A DNA stretch of 64,000 nucleotides from CALAGB01 sp963789565 (GCA_963789565.1 CAWBKX010000002.1:1550001-1614000); one strand, 5' to 3'. Counted from the stretch's first letter, positions 53,831 through 62,764 are shown. A program made the numbers and translations. Notes: a model not told the origin generated them from the letters alone.

Positions 53831-54136
53831 ATGGGACGGGGACGCACACATAGCCGGGAGTTCAAGCTCGAGGTGGTGCGCCAGATTGCGAGTGGGGCCA
53901 AACGGCCGGTCCAGGTGTGTCGCGAGTACGGACTGGCCAACAGCGTGGTGGATCGCTGGCGCCACGACTATGCCGAACGGGGGGACGCCGCCTTTGGCCC
54001 GCCGGTGGTGACGGGGGAGGCCGCGTTGGAAGCCCGCATCGCCGACCTGGAGCGCTTGTGTGGACAGTTGGTGTTGGAGAACACCGCCCTAAAAAAGGGG
54101 CTCAAGCACGGTCCCTGGGGGAGCGACACACGATGA
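53831..54136 (+). CDS. IS3-family transposase OrfA
   Basis: The 101-residue protein has an N-terminal HTH (REFKLEVVRQIASGAKRPVQ, VCREYGLANSVVDRWRHDYA) that binds the inverted repeats. A C-terminal leucine-zipper-like coiled coil (LEARIADLERLCGQLVLENT) follows. The slippery sequence AAAAAAG lies at 54091-54097, so ribosomes can shift by -1 into orfB to make OrfAB transposase. Its stop overlaps the orfB ATG. Confidence 0.92.
   Translation: MGRGRTHSREFKLEVVRQIASGAKRPVQVCREYGLANSVVDRWRHDYAERGDAAFGPPVVTGEAALEARIADLERLCGQLVLENTALKKGLKHGPWGSDTR
54091..54097 (+). promoter_or_regulatory. Programmed -1 frameshift site (A AAA AAG)
   Basis: AAAAAAG in the orfA frame reads (A)AA AAA G as Lys-Lys codons. 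The -1 frame is the orfB frame, which is open from 53917 with no stop. This matches the known IS3-family mechanism. Confidence 0.8.
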
Positions 54137-54978
54137 TTGCCGCGGGGCAAGCCCGTGCGCCGCGGCTCTCGATCCGGCGCTTGTGTCAGCTCACGGAGAC
54201 GGGGCGGACCTGGTACTACACCCACCCCTCGACGGTGGAGACGGCCGCGCGGGACGTGGACCTGCGGGAAGCCATCGAGCAGATCGTGCTGGCGTTCTCT
54301 GGCTATGGCTATCGGCGGGTCACCGCGGAACTTCACCGACAGAAGTGGATGGTCAATCACAAGCGGGTATTGCGCGTCATGCGTGAGGAATCCTTGCTCT
54401 GTCAGCTCAAACGGCACTTCGTGGTGACCACCAACTCGGCCCACGACTTCCGGCACGCCCCCAATCGGATCGCGGATCTGCCCATCACTGGCCTCAACCA
54501 GGTCTGGGTGGCCGATCTCACCTACATCCGTTTGCCGACCACCTTCGTCTACCTGGCGGCCATCCTGGATGCCTACTCCCGCCGCTGTATTGGCTGGCGC
54601 CTGTCGAGAAGCATCGATACCCAACTGACGCTCGCCGCGCTGGAGCTGGCGCTGCAGCATCGGCGGCCGGACCCAGGGGTGATCCACCATTCGGATCACG
54701 GGGTGCAGTATGCCAGCACCGACTATGTGACCCGGCTCGAGGCGGCGGGGATCCAGCTCAGCATGGCGGCCGTCGGCAACCCCTACGAAAACGCCCGGAT
54801 CGAGAGCTTCTTCAAGACGCTGAAACGCGAGGAGGTCTATCTCAACGACTATCAATCCTTTGCCGAGGCCGACGCGCACCTGGAGCAGTTCATTGAGATC
54901 GTCTATAACCAGAAGCGGCTGCACTCCAGCCTCGGCTATCGACCGCCCGTCGAATTCGAGACGCTGGTGATCGGTTGA
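54133..54978 (+). CDS. IS3-family transposase OrfB (DDE integrase core)
   Basis: The 281-residue protein has an HTH_21-type N-terminus (RLSIRRLCQLTETGRTWYYT) and a subdomain AFSGYGYRRVTAELHRQKWM. The rve integrase core has D in LNQVWVADLTYIRL, D in VIHHSDHGVQYAS and E in NPYENARIESFFKTLKREEV, i.e. DD(35)E. The C-terminus is LHSSLGYRPPVEFE. Normally it is made as OrfAB by frameshift. Confidence 0.93.
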   Translation: MIAAGQARAPRLSIRRLCQLTETGRTWYYTHPSTVETAARDVDLREAIEQIVLAFSGYGYRRVTAELHRQKWMVNHKRVLRVMREESLLCQLKRHFVVTTNSAHDFRHAPNRIADLPITGLNQVWVADLTYIRLPTTFVYLAAILDAYSRRCIGWRLSRSIDTQLTLAALELALQHRRPDPGVIHHSDHGVQYASTDYVTRLEAAGIQLSMAAVGNPYENARIESFFKTLKREEVYLNDYQSFAEADAHLEQFIEIVYNQKRLHSSLGYRPPVEFETLVIG

Positions 54979-55037
54979 CAACCAACCTTCCCTTTGACCG
55001 TGGTTCGGTCAAAGGGGTTCAGTCCACCGATTTCCCT

Positions 55038-57449
55038 CTATACGTCTACAAGCTCAATGGCGTGCAGACCCGCACCGACAATCGCGTCGACATCGATGCC
55101 GGTGGCGTGATACAGGTCGCTGCGCGTCCCCGACTGCCCGAACTCGTCGACACCCAGCGAAATGACCGGTACTCCGAAAATTCCACCCAGGAACGAGAGT
55201 GCGTGCGAGGCGCCGTCCTGCACGGTGACGATCGGCGCGCGACGCTCTTCCGGCAGAATGAGCCAATCGAAAGAGCCCGTGCCGTTGGGTGATCCGCCGT
55301 CCACGCCATAGCGGCGTCGGTCGCGGAAGAGGCGATAAATCTCACTTGGGCTGGTGATGTTGATGACGTTTGCCGCGATCTCTTCCTCGGCCAGACGTTC
55401 GGCTGCCTCGACCGCTTCGGGAATCATTGTTCCAGCCGCCACGATCTGCAGCGCATTGGCGACCGGCAGCTGCGGCGTCGTCTCGCGTCGGTCAACTAAC
55501 CGGTAACCGCCAGCCAGCACTTGGCGCCGCAGCTCCTCTTCGCCCAACCGAGCCAATGCGGGTTCGATCAGCTTTTGGTTGATCGGCTTTGTCGAGAGTC
55601 GCAGATAGCTCGATAGACCGTTTTCGCGATCGCAGCAGCGGCGCATGGCTTCGAGCATGACCCACTCGGTCTCATTGGCGAAGCAGGGCTCGAAGCTGAT
55701 GAGGCCGGGCAGTTCCATGCCCAGCGAGACGGTCACACTCGACTGGTGCGCGCCACCCTCCGGAGAGAGGCTCACGCCAGACGGAGTCCCGGCAAAGATC
55801 ATCTTCGAGCCGACATACAGGCTGTAGATGAGCGAGTCCAGGCCACGGCAGACGAAGGGGTCGTAGACCGTACCAATCGGGATCAGATGCTGCCCAATTA
55901 GCTCGTAGCTCAAGCCAAGCTGACCAATAGCCATGAAGAGGTTCATCTCGGAGATACCGAGCTCAATGTGCCGACCCGCCGGGCTCTCACGCCAGCGCAG
56001 CAGGCGTGGGCCCTCACCCTCGTAATCGGGCTGTTCCGTCGGCGAAAAGATGCCAACGCGGTTGATCCAGCCCCCCAGATGCGTTGAGGTCGCCACGTCG
56101 GGAGCCACGGTGACGATACGGTTTCCAACGCCCTCCAGTTCGGCCACTCGCGGCAGAATGCGCCCGAGCGCCTCCTGGGTTGAGGTCTCATTGGGATGAC
56201 GTACGCCGATCGCAGCCGGGATCAGTGTCGCGGAGATCGGTGAAGTGCTCAATCCTGACGGCTGCGATAAGCGCTCGGTCGCCTCGCGAACCAGCTTCCC
56301 TTCGGGAGAATCGCTCGGGAAGATGGCCCACTCGTCGTCGTCCGGCACGTTCAGATGGGCACGCAGCTGCTCCATTTGATCGTTGGTCAGCAGCGCGGAA
56401 TGGTTCATCGGGTCACCGGCGATCGGCAGCCCCCAGCCTTTGATGGTGTAGGCGAAGAGGACGCTGGGGCGGTCAGTGACGGCATCCACTGCCTGCAAGC
56501 AGCGCAACAGCTCCACAAGGTTATGTCCACCAAGGTCCGAAATGATCCCCGGCAGCTCCTCGTCGCTGATTCCCGAGAGCACCTTTGTGAGATCATCGCG
56601 GCCGCTTAGCGTCCCGGCGATGAGCCGTTCCCGCGTGGTCGGTCCATCGAAGCGAATGAGCGCCTGGTATTCCTCGTTGCTCATGTCGTCAATGCGCTGG
56701 CGCAGGACGGAACCCCCTGGACGGCCATAGACCTCTTGCAAGCGGTCGCCGTACTTCGCCTCGATGACATGCCAACCGGCGGCGTGGAACAGGGCTTTGA
56801 GACGGCCGGCGCGCACGCCCGGGATGACTCGATCGAGGCTCTGGCGGTTCAGGTCGACGATCCAGAGGACGTTTCCCAATCCGCTCAACGCCTCTTCAGC
56901 CACCGCCTCCCAAACATTCCCCTCGTCCAGTTCGGCGTCGCCAATCAAGGAGATGAAACGACCGGAGGCGGCTTCACCGAAGTGAGCCAGGCTATAGCGA
57001 TGGGCCAGGGCGGCAAAGGCCGGGGCGACGGCACCCAGTCCGACAGATCCGGTCGAGAAATCGACCGGGTCAGGGTCCTTGGTGCGGCTCGGGTAAGCCT
57101 GCAAGCCCTTGTATGCGCGTAGAGTCGGTAGATACTCCCGGTCGAGATTTCCCAACAGGTATTGGACCGAGTGATACGCAGGCGAGGCGTGCGGCTTGAT
57201 CGAAACACGATCACCGGCGCGCAAGTAGTGGAAGTAGAGCGCCGTCAGGATCGAGACCACGGATGCGGATGAGGCCTGGTGGCCTCCGACCTTGGTTTTG
57301 TCCGGGTTCGCTCGCAGGTGATTGGCATGGTGGATGATGTTGGTCGCGAGCCAGAGCACGCGGCGCTGAATCGCGTCGAGCGAGACAATAGTCTCGGGGC
57401 TGATACTGCTAATAGGACCGTCGTCGGTCTGTGGGGCCGGTTGTGCCAC
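55038..57449 (-). CDS. Pyruvate-dehydrogenase-E1-like ThDP enzyme (homodimeric AceE/transketolase type)
   Basis: The product has about 803 residues. The GTG at 57449 (VAQPAPQTDDGP) has CAGGAGGAG at ideal spacing; the longer frame is not supported. ThDP-binding segments include SASVVSILTALYFHYL, FISLIGDAELDEGNVWEAVA, VLWIVDLNRQSLDRVIPGV and FAYTIKGWGLPIAG. A transketolase C-terminal-like domain follows (VTVQDGASHALSFLGGIFGV). Organisation resembles the one-chain E1 of the pyruvate dehydrogenase complex. No E2/E3 genes are adjacent; substrate pyruvate or another 2-oxoacid is inferred. The IS3 element lies directly downstream. Confidence 0.8.
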   Translation of the reverse strand: MAQPAPQTDDGPISSISPETIVSLDAIQRRVLWLATNIIHHANHLRANPDKTKVGGHQASSASVVSILTALYFHYLRAGDRVSIKPHASPAYHSVQYLLGNLDREYLPTLRAYKGLQAYPSRTKDPDPVDFSTGSVGLGAVAPAFAALAHRYSLAHFGEAASGRFISLIGDAELDEGNVWEAVAEEALSGLGNVLWIVDLNRQSLDRVIPGVRAGRLKALFHAAGWHVIEAKYGDRLQEVYGRPGGSVLRQRIDDMSNEEYQALIRFDGPTTRERLIAGTLSGRDDLTKVLSGISDEELPGIISDLGGHNLVELLRCLQAVDAVTDRPSVLFAYTIKGWGLPIAGDPMNHSALLTNDQMEQLRAHLNVPDDDEWAIFPSDSPEGKLVREATERLSQPSGLSTSPISATLIPAAIGVRHPNETSTQEALGRILPRVAELEGVGNRIVTVAPDVATSTHLGGWINRVGIFSPTEQPDYEGEGPRLLRWRESPAGRHIELGISEMNLFMAIGQLGLSYELIGQHLIPIGTVYDPFVCRGLDSLIYSLYVGSKMIFAGTPSGVSLSPEGGAHQSSVTVSLGMELPGLISFEPCFANETEWVMLEAMRRCCDRENGLSSYLRLSTKPINQKLIEPALARLGEEELRRQVLAGGYRLVDRRETTPQLPVANALQIVAAGTMIPEAVEAAERLAEEEIAANVINITSPSEIYRLFRDRRRYGVDGGSPNGTGSFDWLILPEERRAPIVTVQDGASHALSFLGGIFGVPVISLGVDEFGQSGTRSDLYHATGIDVDAIVGAGLHAIELVDV

Positions 57450-57543
57450 GGGTCTCCTCCTGGGGAATTGACAGCGCGATAACCGGCTGCGCGCCGGTGC
57501 CACTATCGTGACATCTGCCGGTAGCAATGTCTAGCGAAATTGG

Positions 57544-57921
57544 CTAACTCTCGGGGGCGTCGTCGCTCGTGGATTCAATCTCAAGGATCAGATTGACTTG
57601 CTCGAGAAGCGCCGGGATCTTGGTTTGTACGATGTCCCACACGATGTGGACGTTCACACTAACGTAGGCTTGAGATACGATGTCGCGAAAACCCGCCATG
57701 TTGCGCCAGGACACGACCGGATGGCGATCCCGGATCTCCTGGGAAACATGCTTTGCCGACTCCCCGACGATTTCAAGGTTGCGTACTACTGCATCAATGG
57801 TCTTCTCGTCGCTCAGGAATGTTTCAAAGGTTATACCATCGGTGAACCGCAATACCTTTTGGCAGCACAGTTGAATGTCTTCAAGGTAGAGCAATTCATC
57901 ACGCGACACGCACAGCCTCAC
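57544..57921 (-). CDS. hepT: HepT-family protein with altered active site
   Basis: The 125-residue all-helical protein (HepT/DUF86 family; YLEDIQLCCQKVLRFTDGIT, NLEIVGESAKHVSQEIRDRH, PVVSWRNMAGFRDIVSQAYV). In HepT ribonucleases the motif is RX4HXY. Here the same place reads RDIVSQAY, i.e. Gln (codon CAA) in place of His. It is translated from the same message as the MntA gene (23-bp overlap). HepT is the toxin and MntA its adenylylating antitoxin in known pairs. The toxin here may therefore be inactive or use other chemistry. An alternative start is GTG 57909. Confidence 0.82.
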   Translation of the reverse strand: MRLCVSRDELLYLEDIQLCCQKVLRFTDGITFETFLSDEKTIDAVVRNLEIVGESAKHVSQEIRDRHPVVSWRNMAGFRDIVSQAYVSVNVHIVWDIVQTKIPALLEQVNLILEIESTSDDAPES

Positions 57922-58189
57922 GTTCTACGCGCGCACGTAGCCTCGGCTTGAGATCCTCGCGGATCATTAGATCTACCCGTCGTTTCAACACATCCTCGAG
58001 CAGAAGCTTCAAGCCCATATCGTGATCAAACGTCGGCGAGTCAACAAACTCGACCAGCATGTCCACGTCACTCTCCGGACCTGCCTCGTCCCGAGCGGTC
58101 GAGCCGAAGAGGGCAAGCGAGCGAACGTCCAGCGCGTCGAACTCGGCGCGATGCTGGCGAAGGATCTTGATGATGTCGTCGCGCGTCAT
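57899..58189 (-). CDS. mntA: MntA-type minimal nucleotidyltransferase
   Basis: The 96-residue protein has the GSx10DxD motif intact (LALFGSTARDEAGPESDVDM, catalytic Asp pair DVD) and a third acidic position in KRRVDLMIRED. MntA proteins AMPylate HepT at a Tyr next to the active-site His and so block the toxin. The gene overlaps hepT. The start is ATG 58189, preceded by CAGGAGTTC. Confidence 0.87.
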   Translation of the reverse strand: MTRDDIIKILRQHRAEFDALDVRSLALFGSTARDEAGPESDVDMLVEFVDSPTFDHDMGLKLLLEDVLKRRVDLMIREDLKPRLRARVEREAVRVA

Positions 58190-58350
58190 CCTGAACTCCT
58201 GAGGTACACACCACCGGCTTGACAATACGTGAAGATGATCAGATGACACCGCAGGCAAGCGCTGATGGTGCCGACCACGGAATCTCTACTCACTGTATCC
58301 GCTCTGAACCATCCGTTAACGAGCGGAACTGCCGACCTCTCGTGCAAACA

Positions 58351-58368
58351 GGCCGGCTTTCGCCGGCC
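58351..58368 (-). terminator. Likely terminator of the ferredoxin-oxidoreductase operon
   Basis: Perfect 7-bp stem GGCCGGC-GAAA-GCCGGCC, followed on the minus strand by TGTTTG. It lies 34 bp after the stop of the beta-subunit gene. Confidence 0.55.
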
Positions 58369-58401
58369 CTCTGTCCCCATCCGTGACGCTGGATCCGCCC
58401 C

Positions 58402-59406
58402 TCAGACGCGCGCCTTGAGGATGCCCTTCACCGGCATGACACCGGGAATCTCCCATTCTTCCCACATCTGGTCGACCATGCTCTGGATATAGTCGATGTC
58501 CTCATCGATCAGGTGCGAGAACCGGCCCTGCCGCATCAGGTACTCCTTTACAGGAATGCGGCCTTTGCCGGTGGAGCGACAGTCCCAGGTGTACATCACC
58601 TCTCCGTCGAGGATCTCGTAGAGCGGGAAGATGCCAGACTTGATGCCCATCTCCCCCAATTCACCAGAGTAACGCGGGTGGTAGTCCCAACCCTTCGGGC
58701 ACGGGTCGAACGTGTGAAGGAAGGTCGGTCCGCCGACCGCCAGCGCCTTGCGCACTTTGTTGAGGTAGTCGGTCGGCGGGAATGAAGCGCAGGCCGTTGC
58801 GATGTAGCGCACAGTTGGGTGGCCTGCCGCGAGCATGCCGGCGATGTTCTTCTTCCAGCGTCGCTGCATGATGCGGTGCTTCTTGCCGGTCGGCGTGAAG
58901 GTGGTCTGCGCACCGTACGTCGTGAGCCCGGTCGCCTGAATGTCGGTATTGGCCGCCGACTCGTTGTCGTACAGGACGATCAACAGGTCGAGGTCGGTCT
59001 GCAGCGCGCCGGAGATTCCGGAAAGGCCCATGTCGCCGCCGCCGATATCACCACAGAACGAGATGACGTTGATCTTCTCGTCCTTGATTTTGCCCTTGCG
59101 TTTGAGGGCCCGCAGCCCCGCAGCCGTCCCGACGGCTGACGAGCCGCCCGCCCCGAGCTGGGTGTGCATCCACGGCACGATCCACGGTGTGGTCATGTAG
59201 GACGTGTTGGCCACGTACATGCAGCCGGTCGAGCCTGTCACGACCGTGCGCGGGCCGGACACTTTGATAAAACCGCGCATAACGGTGGCTGACTCGCAGC
59301 CCTGGCAGGTGCGATGACCCGAGGTGTAGAGCTCTTCGAGCGGAATGCGGTGCACGCCGCGGATGCGCTCGTACTCGATTTTGGGTTTTTCTGGTGCAGT
59401 GGTCAT
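58402..59406 (-). CDS. 2-oxoacid:ferredoxin oxidoreductase, beta subunit
   Basis: The 334-residue ThDP-binding subunit has the N-terminal Cys motif GHRTCQGCESATVMRGF. The ThDP/Mg diphosphate motif is ISFCGDIGGGDMGLSGISGA ... LIVLYDNESAANTDIQATG. Later Cys residues (TACASFPP, DPCPKGWDY) fit [4Fe-4S] ligation in PFOR-type enzymes. It works with the alpha and gamma/delta subunits encoded just upstream. Pyruvate is the commonest substrate of the family, but this is not proven here. Confidence 0.88.
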   Translation of the reverse strand: MTTAPEKPKIEYERIRGVHRIPLEELYTSGHRTCQGCESATVMRGFIKVSGPRTVVTGSTGCMYVANTSYMTTPWIVPWMHTQLGAGGSSAVGTAAGLRALKRKGKIKDEKINVISFCGDIGGGDMGLSGISGALQTDLDLLIVLYDNESAANTDIQATGLTTYGAQTTFTPTGKKHRIMQRRWKKNIAGMLAAGHPTVRYIATACASFPPTDYLNKVRKALAVGGPTFLHTFDPCPKGWDYHPRYSGELGEMGIKSGIFPLYEILDGEVMYTWDCRSTGKGRIPVKEYLMRQGRFSHLIDEDIDYIQSMVDQMWEEWEIPGVMPVKGILKARV

Positions 59407-59421
59407 GTTTCGATGCCCCTC

Positions 59422-60696
59422 TCAGTGCGCAGGCGCCGATAGGTAATTCGAGCTTCCCGCTCCGGCTCGAACGCCGATCCAGGTGACGTAGCCATCCATC
59501 GTCTCGTCTCTGGCCGCCTTCTGCGTCAGCTCAAACATCTTCTCGCAGTCCTGGATCGAGATGTCGCGACCGCCGAGACCGCTCAGGAAGTTGACGACTA
59601 CCGGTCGATTCTTGGCCGGGTAGAGGCAGGAGCGGATCTCGTGCAGCAGGATTCCGCCGTCGTCCGGCGATCCGTGGGCGAAGTCGCGATCGATGACGCC
59701 CACCCCCTTGAAGCGGCTGAGACACTCACGCAGCTCGACCGTGGGGAACGGACGGAACCAGCGCAGGTTGACGTACCCGACTCTGTGACCCTGCTCGCGC
59801 AGGCGCTTGACGGCCGTGCGGCCCGGAGCCGCTACCGTGCCGAGCCCGACCAGTACGACATCCGCGTCGTCGGTCATGTACTCGGTGAAGTAATACGGCG
59901 GTTCGTAACGCTGCCCGTAGACCGCGTTGAACTCTTCATAGGCATTGACGATGACCTCACGCGCACGCCGCGCCGCGCCCCAGTTTTGGCGGCGCATCTC
60001 GATCACCCAGTCCTCATTCACCTGTGGGGCGATCGAGATCGGGTTATCCGGGTGCAGCCGCCGGTCGCCCAAATCGTAGTCGGGCAGGAACTTCTTGACG
60101 GACTCGATGGTCGGAATCTGGACGATGTGCTGTGAGTGGGTCAGGAAGGCGCCATCCATGGCAAGCGCCATCGGCATGCGCACCTCGCTGTCCTCAGCAA
60201 TGCGGTAACCGATCAGCACATGCTCGAGCGCCTCTTGTGGGCTGGTCACCCAGTTGAGCAGGAAGCCCATGTCCCGCACCGACATCGCGTCGTTGTGCTC
60301 GACGCCGAATGCGCCGGGATCATCGAGTGCGCGATTTCCGACCAGGAAGAGGACGGGAAGGCGGTCGGTTGCGGTGACGACCAGCGCCTCGAAGCCGTAG
60401 CACCAGCCGGTGCCGCTGCTGCCCGTAAAGGCGCGTGCATTGACGGCGCTGGCGTGCTTGGCGATCTCGAACTGCGAGTGCTCGCTGTCGGCAATCATGT
60501 ACTCGGCGTCGAGCCCTCCATCGGCGATGATCTTGGAGATGGAGTCCATCACCTCGGTGTAGGGTCGAATCGGGTAGGCCGGAATCACGTCGACGTCGGC
60601 CAGCCGAACTCCTTCGGCGACTGCCTGGCAGCCGGTCAGGAGGTCCTGACGCTCCCAGACGTCAGATTGCTGTTGCGTGGCAGTAGTCACGGTCAA
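59422..60696 (-). CDS. 2-oxoacid:ferredoxin oxidoreductase, alpha subunit
   Basis: The 424-residue alpha subunit carries domains I and II of PFOR. It starts with GCQAVAEGVRLADVDVIPAY, followed by PIRPYTEVMDSISKIIADGG. The pyrimidine-binding Glu region is EYMIADSEHSQFEIAKHASA, then ARAFTGSSGTGWCYGFEALV. The C-terminal domain II is VVLVGLGTVAAPGRTAVKRL ... VGYVNLRWFRPFP. Gaps of 6 bp (from gamma-delta) and 15 bp (to beta) show one operon. Confidence 0.88.
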   Translation of the reverse strand: MTVTTATQQQSDVWERQDLLTGCQAVAEGVRLADVDVIPAYPIRPYTEVMDSISKIIADGGLDAEYMIADSEHSQFEIAKHASAVNARAFTGSSGTGWCYGFEALVVTATDRLPVLFLVGNRALDDPGAFGVEHNDAMSVRDMGFLLNWVTSPQEALEHVLIGYRIAEDSEVRMPMALAMDGAFLTHSQHIVQIPTIESVKKFLPDYDLGDRRLHPDNPISIAPQVNEDWVIEMRRQNWGAARRAREVIVNAYEEFNAVYGQRYEPPYYFTEYMTDDADVVLVGLGTVAAPGRTAVKRLREQGHRVGYVNLRWFRPFPTVELRECLSRFKGVGVIDRDFAHGSPDDGGILLHEIRSCLYPAKNRPVVVNFLSGLGGRDISIQDCEKMFELTQKAARDETMDGYVTWIGVRAGAGSSNYLSAPAH

Positions 60697-60702
60697 TCCC
60701 TC

Positions 60703-61887
60703 CTAGACTGGCTGCGGCGTTTCTTTGCGCGGACGAATCTCGCCCACGCCCGGCACGTTGGACACTTGAGTCGCGATGCGTCCGGTTCCGGTCACGAATG
60801 GGTAGCTGACCCGCTCATTTCCTTTCTTGTCCGCGGTCCAGCCGAGATAGTCGTCAGCATCGCGCTTCCAGTGCTCCCAAGGGCTGTCGTAATTGTCGAA
60901 GACCAGTTCATCTGCCATGATGATGCATTCCTCGACCGGACAGACCTCGGCGCATTTACCGCAACCGACGCAGTATTCGTAGTCGATGTCGTAATAGCCG
61001 TCGTCGGTGGGATCGAAGCACTGATCTGGGCACTCCACCCAGCAGAGCGTGCACTTGGTGCAGAGGTCGAAGCGGACCACCGGACGCTGCGTCTTGGTCG
61101 TGCCGCGCTTGAAGGTCGGATTGCGTGATTGCCCGCGCGGGCCCATCTCAAAATGGCGCGGCACGGCGGGAATGACTGTTCCCTCGCGGAAATGATCCCA
61201 GCCGGGCAGCTTCGGCACCTCATGGTTCCAGTCCGCGCCTTCTCCCAACTGGACCATGTACATGTGGCTCTTCACTGCTTCGAATGCCTCGCGCGCGGCG
61301 GCGACGCGATTCTCGTCCTTGGTCTTGGCACGCAGATGCGCTTCAACCGCGTCGATGCGGATGATGCTGGGGTCGATCCCGGCGATGGTGCCGAGCACGC
61401 GCTCATGGGTCAGATCGTCCTTGAAGACCCACAGACCGGCCAGGCTGGCATCGCCGGCAAGCGTCACCAGGTTAAAGGAGAAGGGTCTGGAGGGGATGAA
61501 CTTCAGCAGGTCCTGCGCGCTCTTGCGCGTGACGACTAGCATCGCGCCGCCCTCGATCATCTTCTCGTTGATCGCGCGGATACCGCTCCAGCCCCAGGGC
61601 TCGACGCCCTTGACCATGGTGTCATCGAGCACCACGGAAATGTTGGCCTCGTCGATATCCATCTTCGCGCCGCACTCGGCCTCGAGCTCTTCTTCCTCGA
61701 GGTCAGGCGAAATGAAGGTGAAATACTTGCAGGGGATGCCATTCCGCTCAGGGGAATCGCTGTAGCGACCGTTGGAAAAGGCGACCTGGCCCATGCGGGC
61801 CGCGATCAGCACAAGATCGCTGCCGATACGCTTGGCGAGGGTCTTCTGGAAAATCCCTCGATAATTGATCTCCACCCGTTTGATCAC
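60703..61887 (-). CDS. 2-oxoacid:ferredoxin oxidoreductase, fused gamma-delta subunit
   Basis: The 394-residue protein fuses the gamma domain and a delta ferredoxin-like domain. Gamma is residues 1-200 (VEINYRGIFQKTLAKRIGSD, LVLIAARMGQVAFSNGRYSD). Delta has two [4Fe-4S] motifs, CTKCTLCWVECPDQCFDP and CVGCGKCAEVCPVEECI. Such gamma-delta fusions occur in some PFOR and oxalate oxidoreductases. The C-terminal 60 residues (WKRDADDYLGWTADKKGNER) are extra. It is the first gene of the operon, 142 bp from the FadR-type regulator gene. Confidence 0.87.
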   Translation of the reverse strand: MIKRVEINYRGIFQKTLAKRIGSDLVLIAARMGQVAFSNGRYSDSPERNGIPCKYFTFISPDLEEEELEAECGAKMDIDEANISVVLDDTMVKGVEPWGWSGIRAINEKMIEGGAMLVVTRKSAQDLLKFIPSRPFSFNLVTLAGDASLAGLWVFKDDLTHERVLGTIAGIDPSIIRIDAVEAHLRAKTKDENRVAAAREAFEAVKSHMYMVQLGEGADWNHEVPKLPGWDHFREGTVIPAVPRHFEMGPRGQSRNPTFKRGTTKTQRPVVRFDLCTKCTLCWVECPDQCFDPTDDGYYDIDYEYCVGCGKCAEVCPVEECIIMADELVFDNYDSPWEHWKRDADDYLGWTADKKGNERVSYPFVTGTGRIATQVSNVPGVGEIRPRKETPQPV

Positions 61888-62029
61888 GAGCTACCTCCGG
61901 TTCCGTGGCGTGCAATGCCTGCTCGGTTTACCGACTCGCGGAGATCTAGTTGTCGAGAGCGCAGACGTCACACCGATCACGAGACACGTCCGGCTCAACC
62001 GGATGAGCGCTCTCGGTAACGATCACCGA

Positions 62030-62764
62030 CTATGAAACGATATCTCCCTCCTTTGTCTGTTCCTCCAATTGATCGCTCACATATTTGCCGATCGTTGCTT
62101 GAATATGGTGAAGGCTGGCGGCGTAGGTCGCGTCAGGATCGTGCTGCTTGATTGCATTCAAGATCATCCGGTGCGTGCGAAGAGAGGTTGTTTGCCGCTC
62201 GCGGGTCTGCAGGTAATTCTCTCGAGAGGACTCCAGCAAACTGAGACAAGCTTCGGCCATGGTCTGCAGGATTGGGTTGTCGGCCGCCCGCATGATGATC
62301 AGGTGAAACGCGCTATCTTCGTCAACGGTTGATTCACCACGCAACAGCTTTTGGGCCTGCCGGTCGAGAACCACATTGAGCTGGACGAGATCCTCTTCGG
62401 TGGCGTTCTGTGCGGCGCTCCGCCCCAACGCTGGTTCGATGACGCAGCGAGCCTCGTAAATGTGCCAGAGTAGATCCGGCCGTACCGCGAATGCCGCCGT
62501 GATACGAGATCCCAGATCTTCCCAGCGGGCTTCTCGAACAAATGTACCGCCGCCCTGACGAACGTCGATCGCCCCAAGATGCTCGAGACTACGCATTGCC
62601 TCTCGAACAGAGGCCCGCGAAACACCAAACATCTCCGACAACTCGCGCTCGGATGGTAGACGATCACCCGCGGACAGAGATCCCCCACGAATCATCGCGA
62701 GGATCTGCTGCTCGATCTGCTTGGGCACACGATCCCGTTGGATCGGTTTAACCGAGTTCTTCAT
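62030..62764 (-). CDS. GntR-family regulator, FadR/FCD subfamily
   Basis: The 244-residue protein has a GntR winged helix (PKQIEQQILAMIRGGSLSAG, RLPSERELSEMFGVSRASVR, EAMRSLEHLGAIDVRQGGGT). The FCD ligand domain has metal-binding-type residues (IYEARCVIEPALGRSAAQ, DSAFHLIIMRAADNPILQ, HHIQATIGKYV). It probably senses a carboxylic acid and controls the adjacent oxidoreductase operon. The ATG at 62764 is preferred to GTG 62776. Confidence 0.87.
   Translation of the reverse strand: MKNSVKPIQRDRVPKQIEQQILAMIRGGSLSAGDRLPSERELSEMFGVSRASVREAMRSLEHLGAIDVRQGGGTFVREARWEDLGSRITAAFAVRPDLLWHIYEARCVIEPALGRSAAQNATEEDLVQLNVVLDRQAQKLLRGESTVDEDSAFHLIIMRAADNPILQTMAEACLSLLESSRENYLQTRERQTTSLRTHRMILNAIKQHDPDATYAASLHHIQATIGKYVSDQLEEQTKEGDIVS

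Larger units (their letters stand above)
53744..55026 (+). mobile_element. Complete IS3-family insertion sequence
   Basis: The element is 1283 bp. Terminal inverted repeats start TGGAGTGAACCCC on the left and, on the complementary strand of the right end, TGGACTGAACCCC. Similarity extends for about 40 bp, with CGAACCA and CAAAGGGA matching. The 3-bp sequence CCG at 53741-53743 and 55027-55029 is the target duplication. Inside are orfA and orfB with an A6G slippery site. Both frames are intact, so the element may be active. It lies 11 bp beyond the stop of the E1-like gene and disrupts no reading frame that I can see. Confidence 0.92.
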
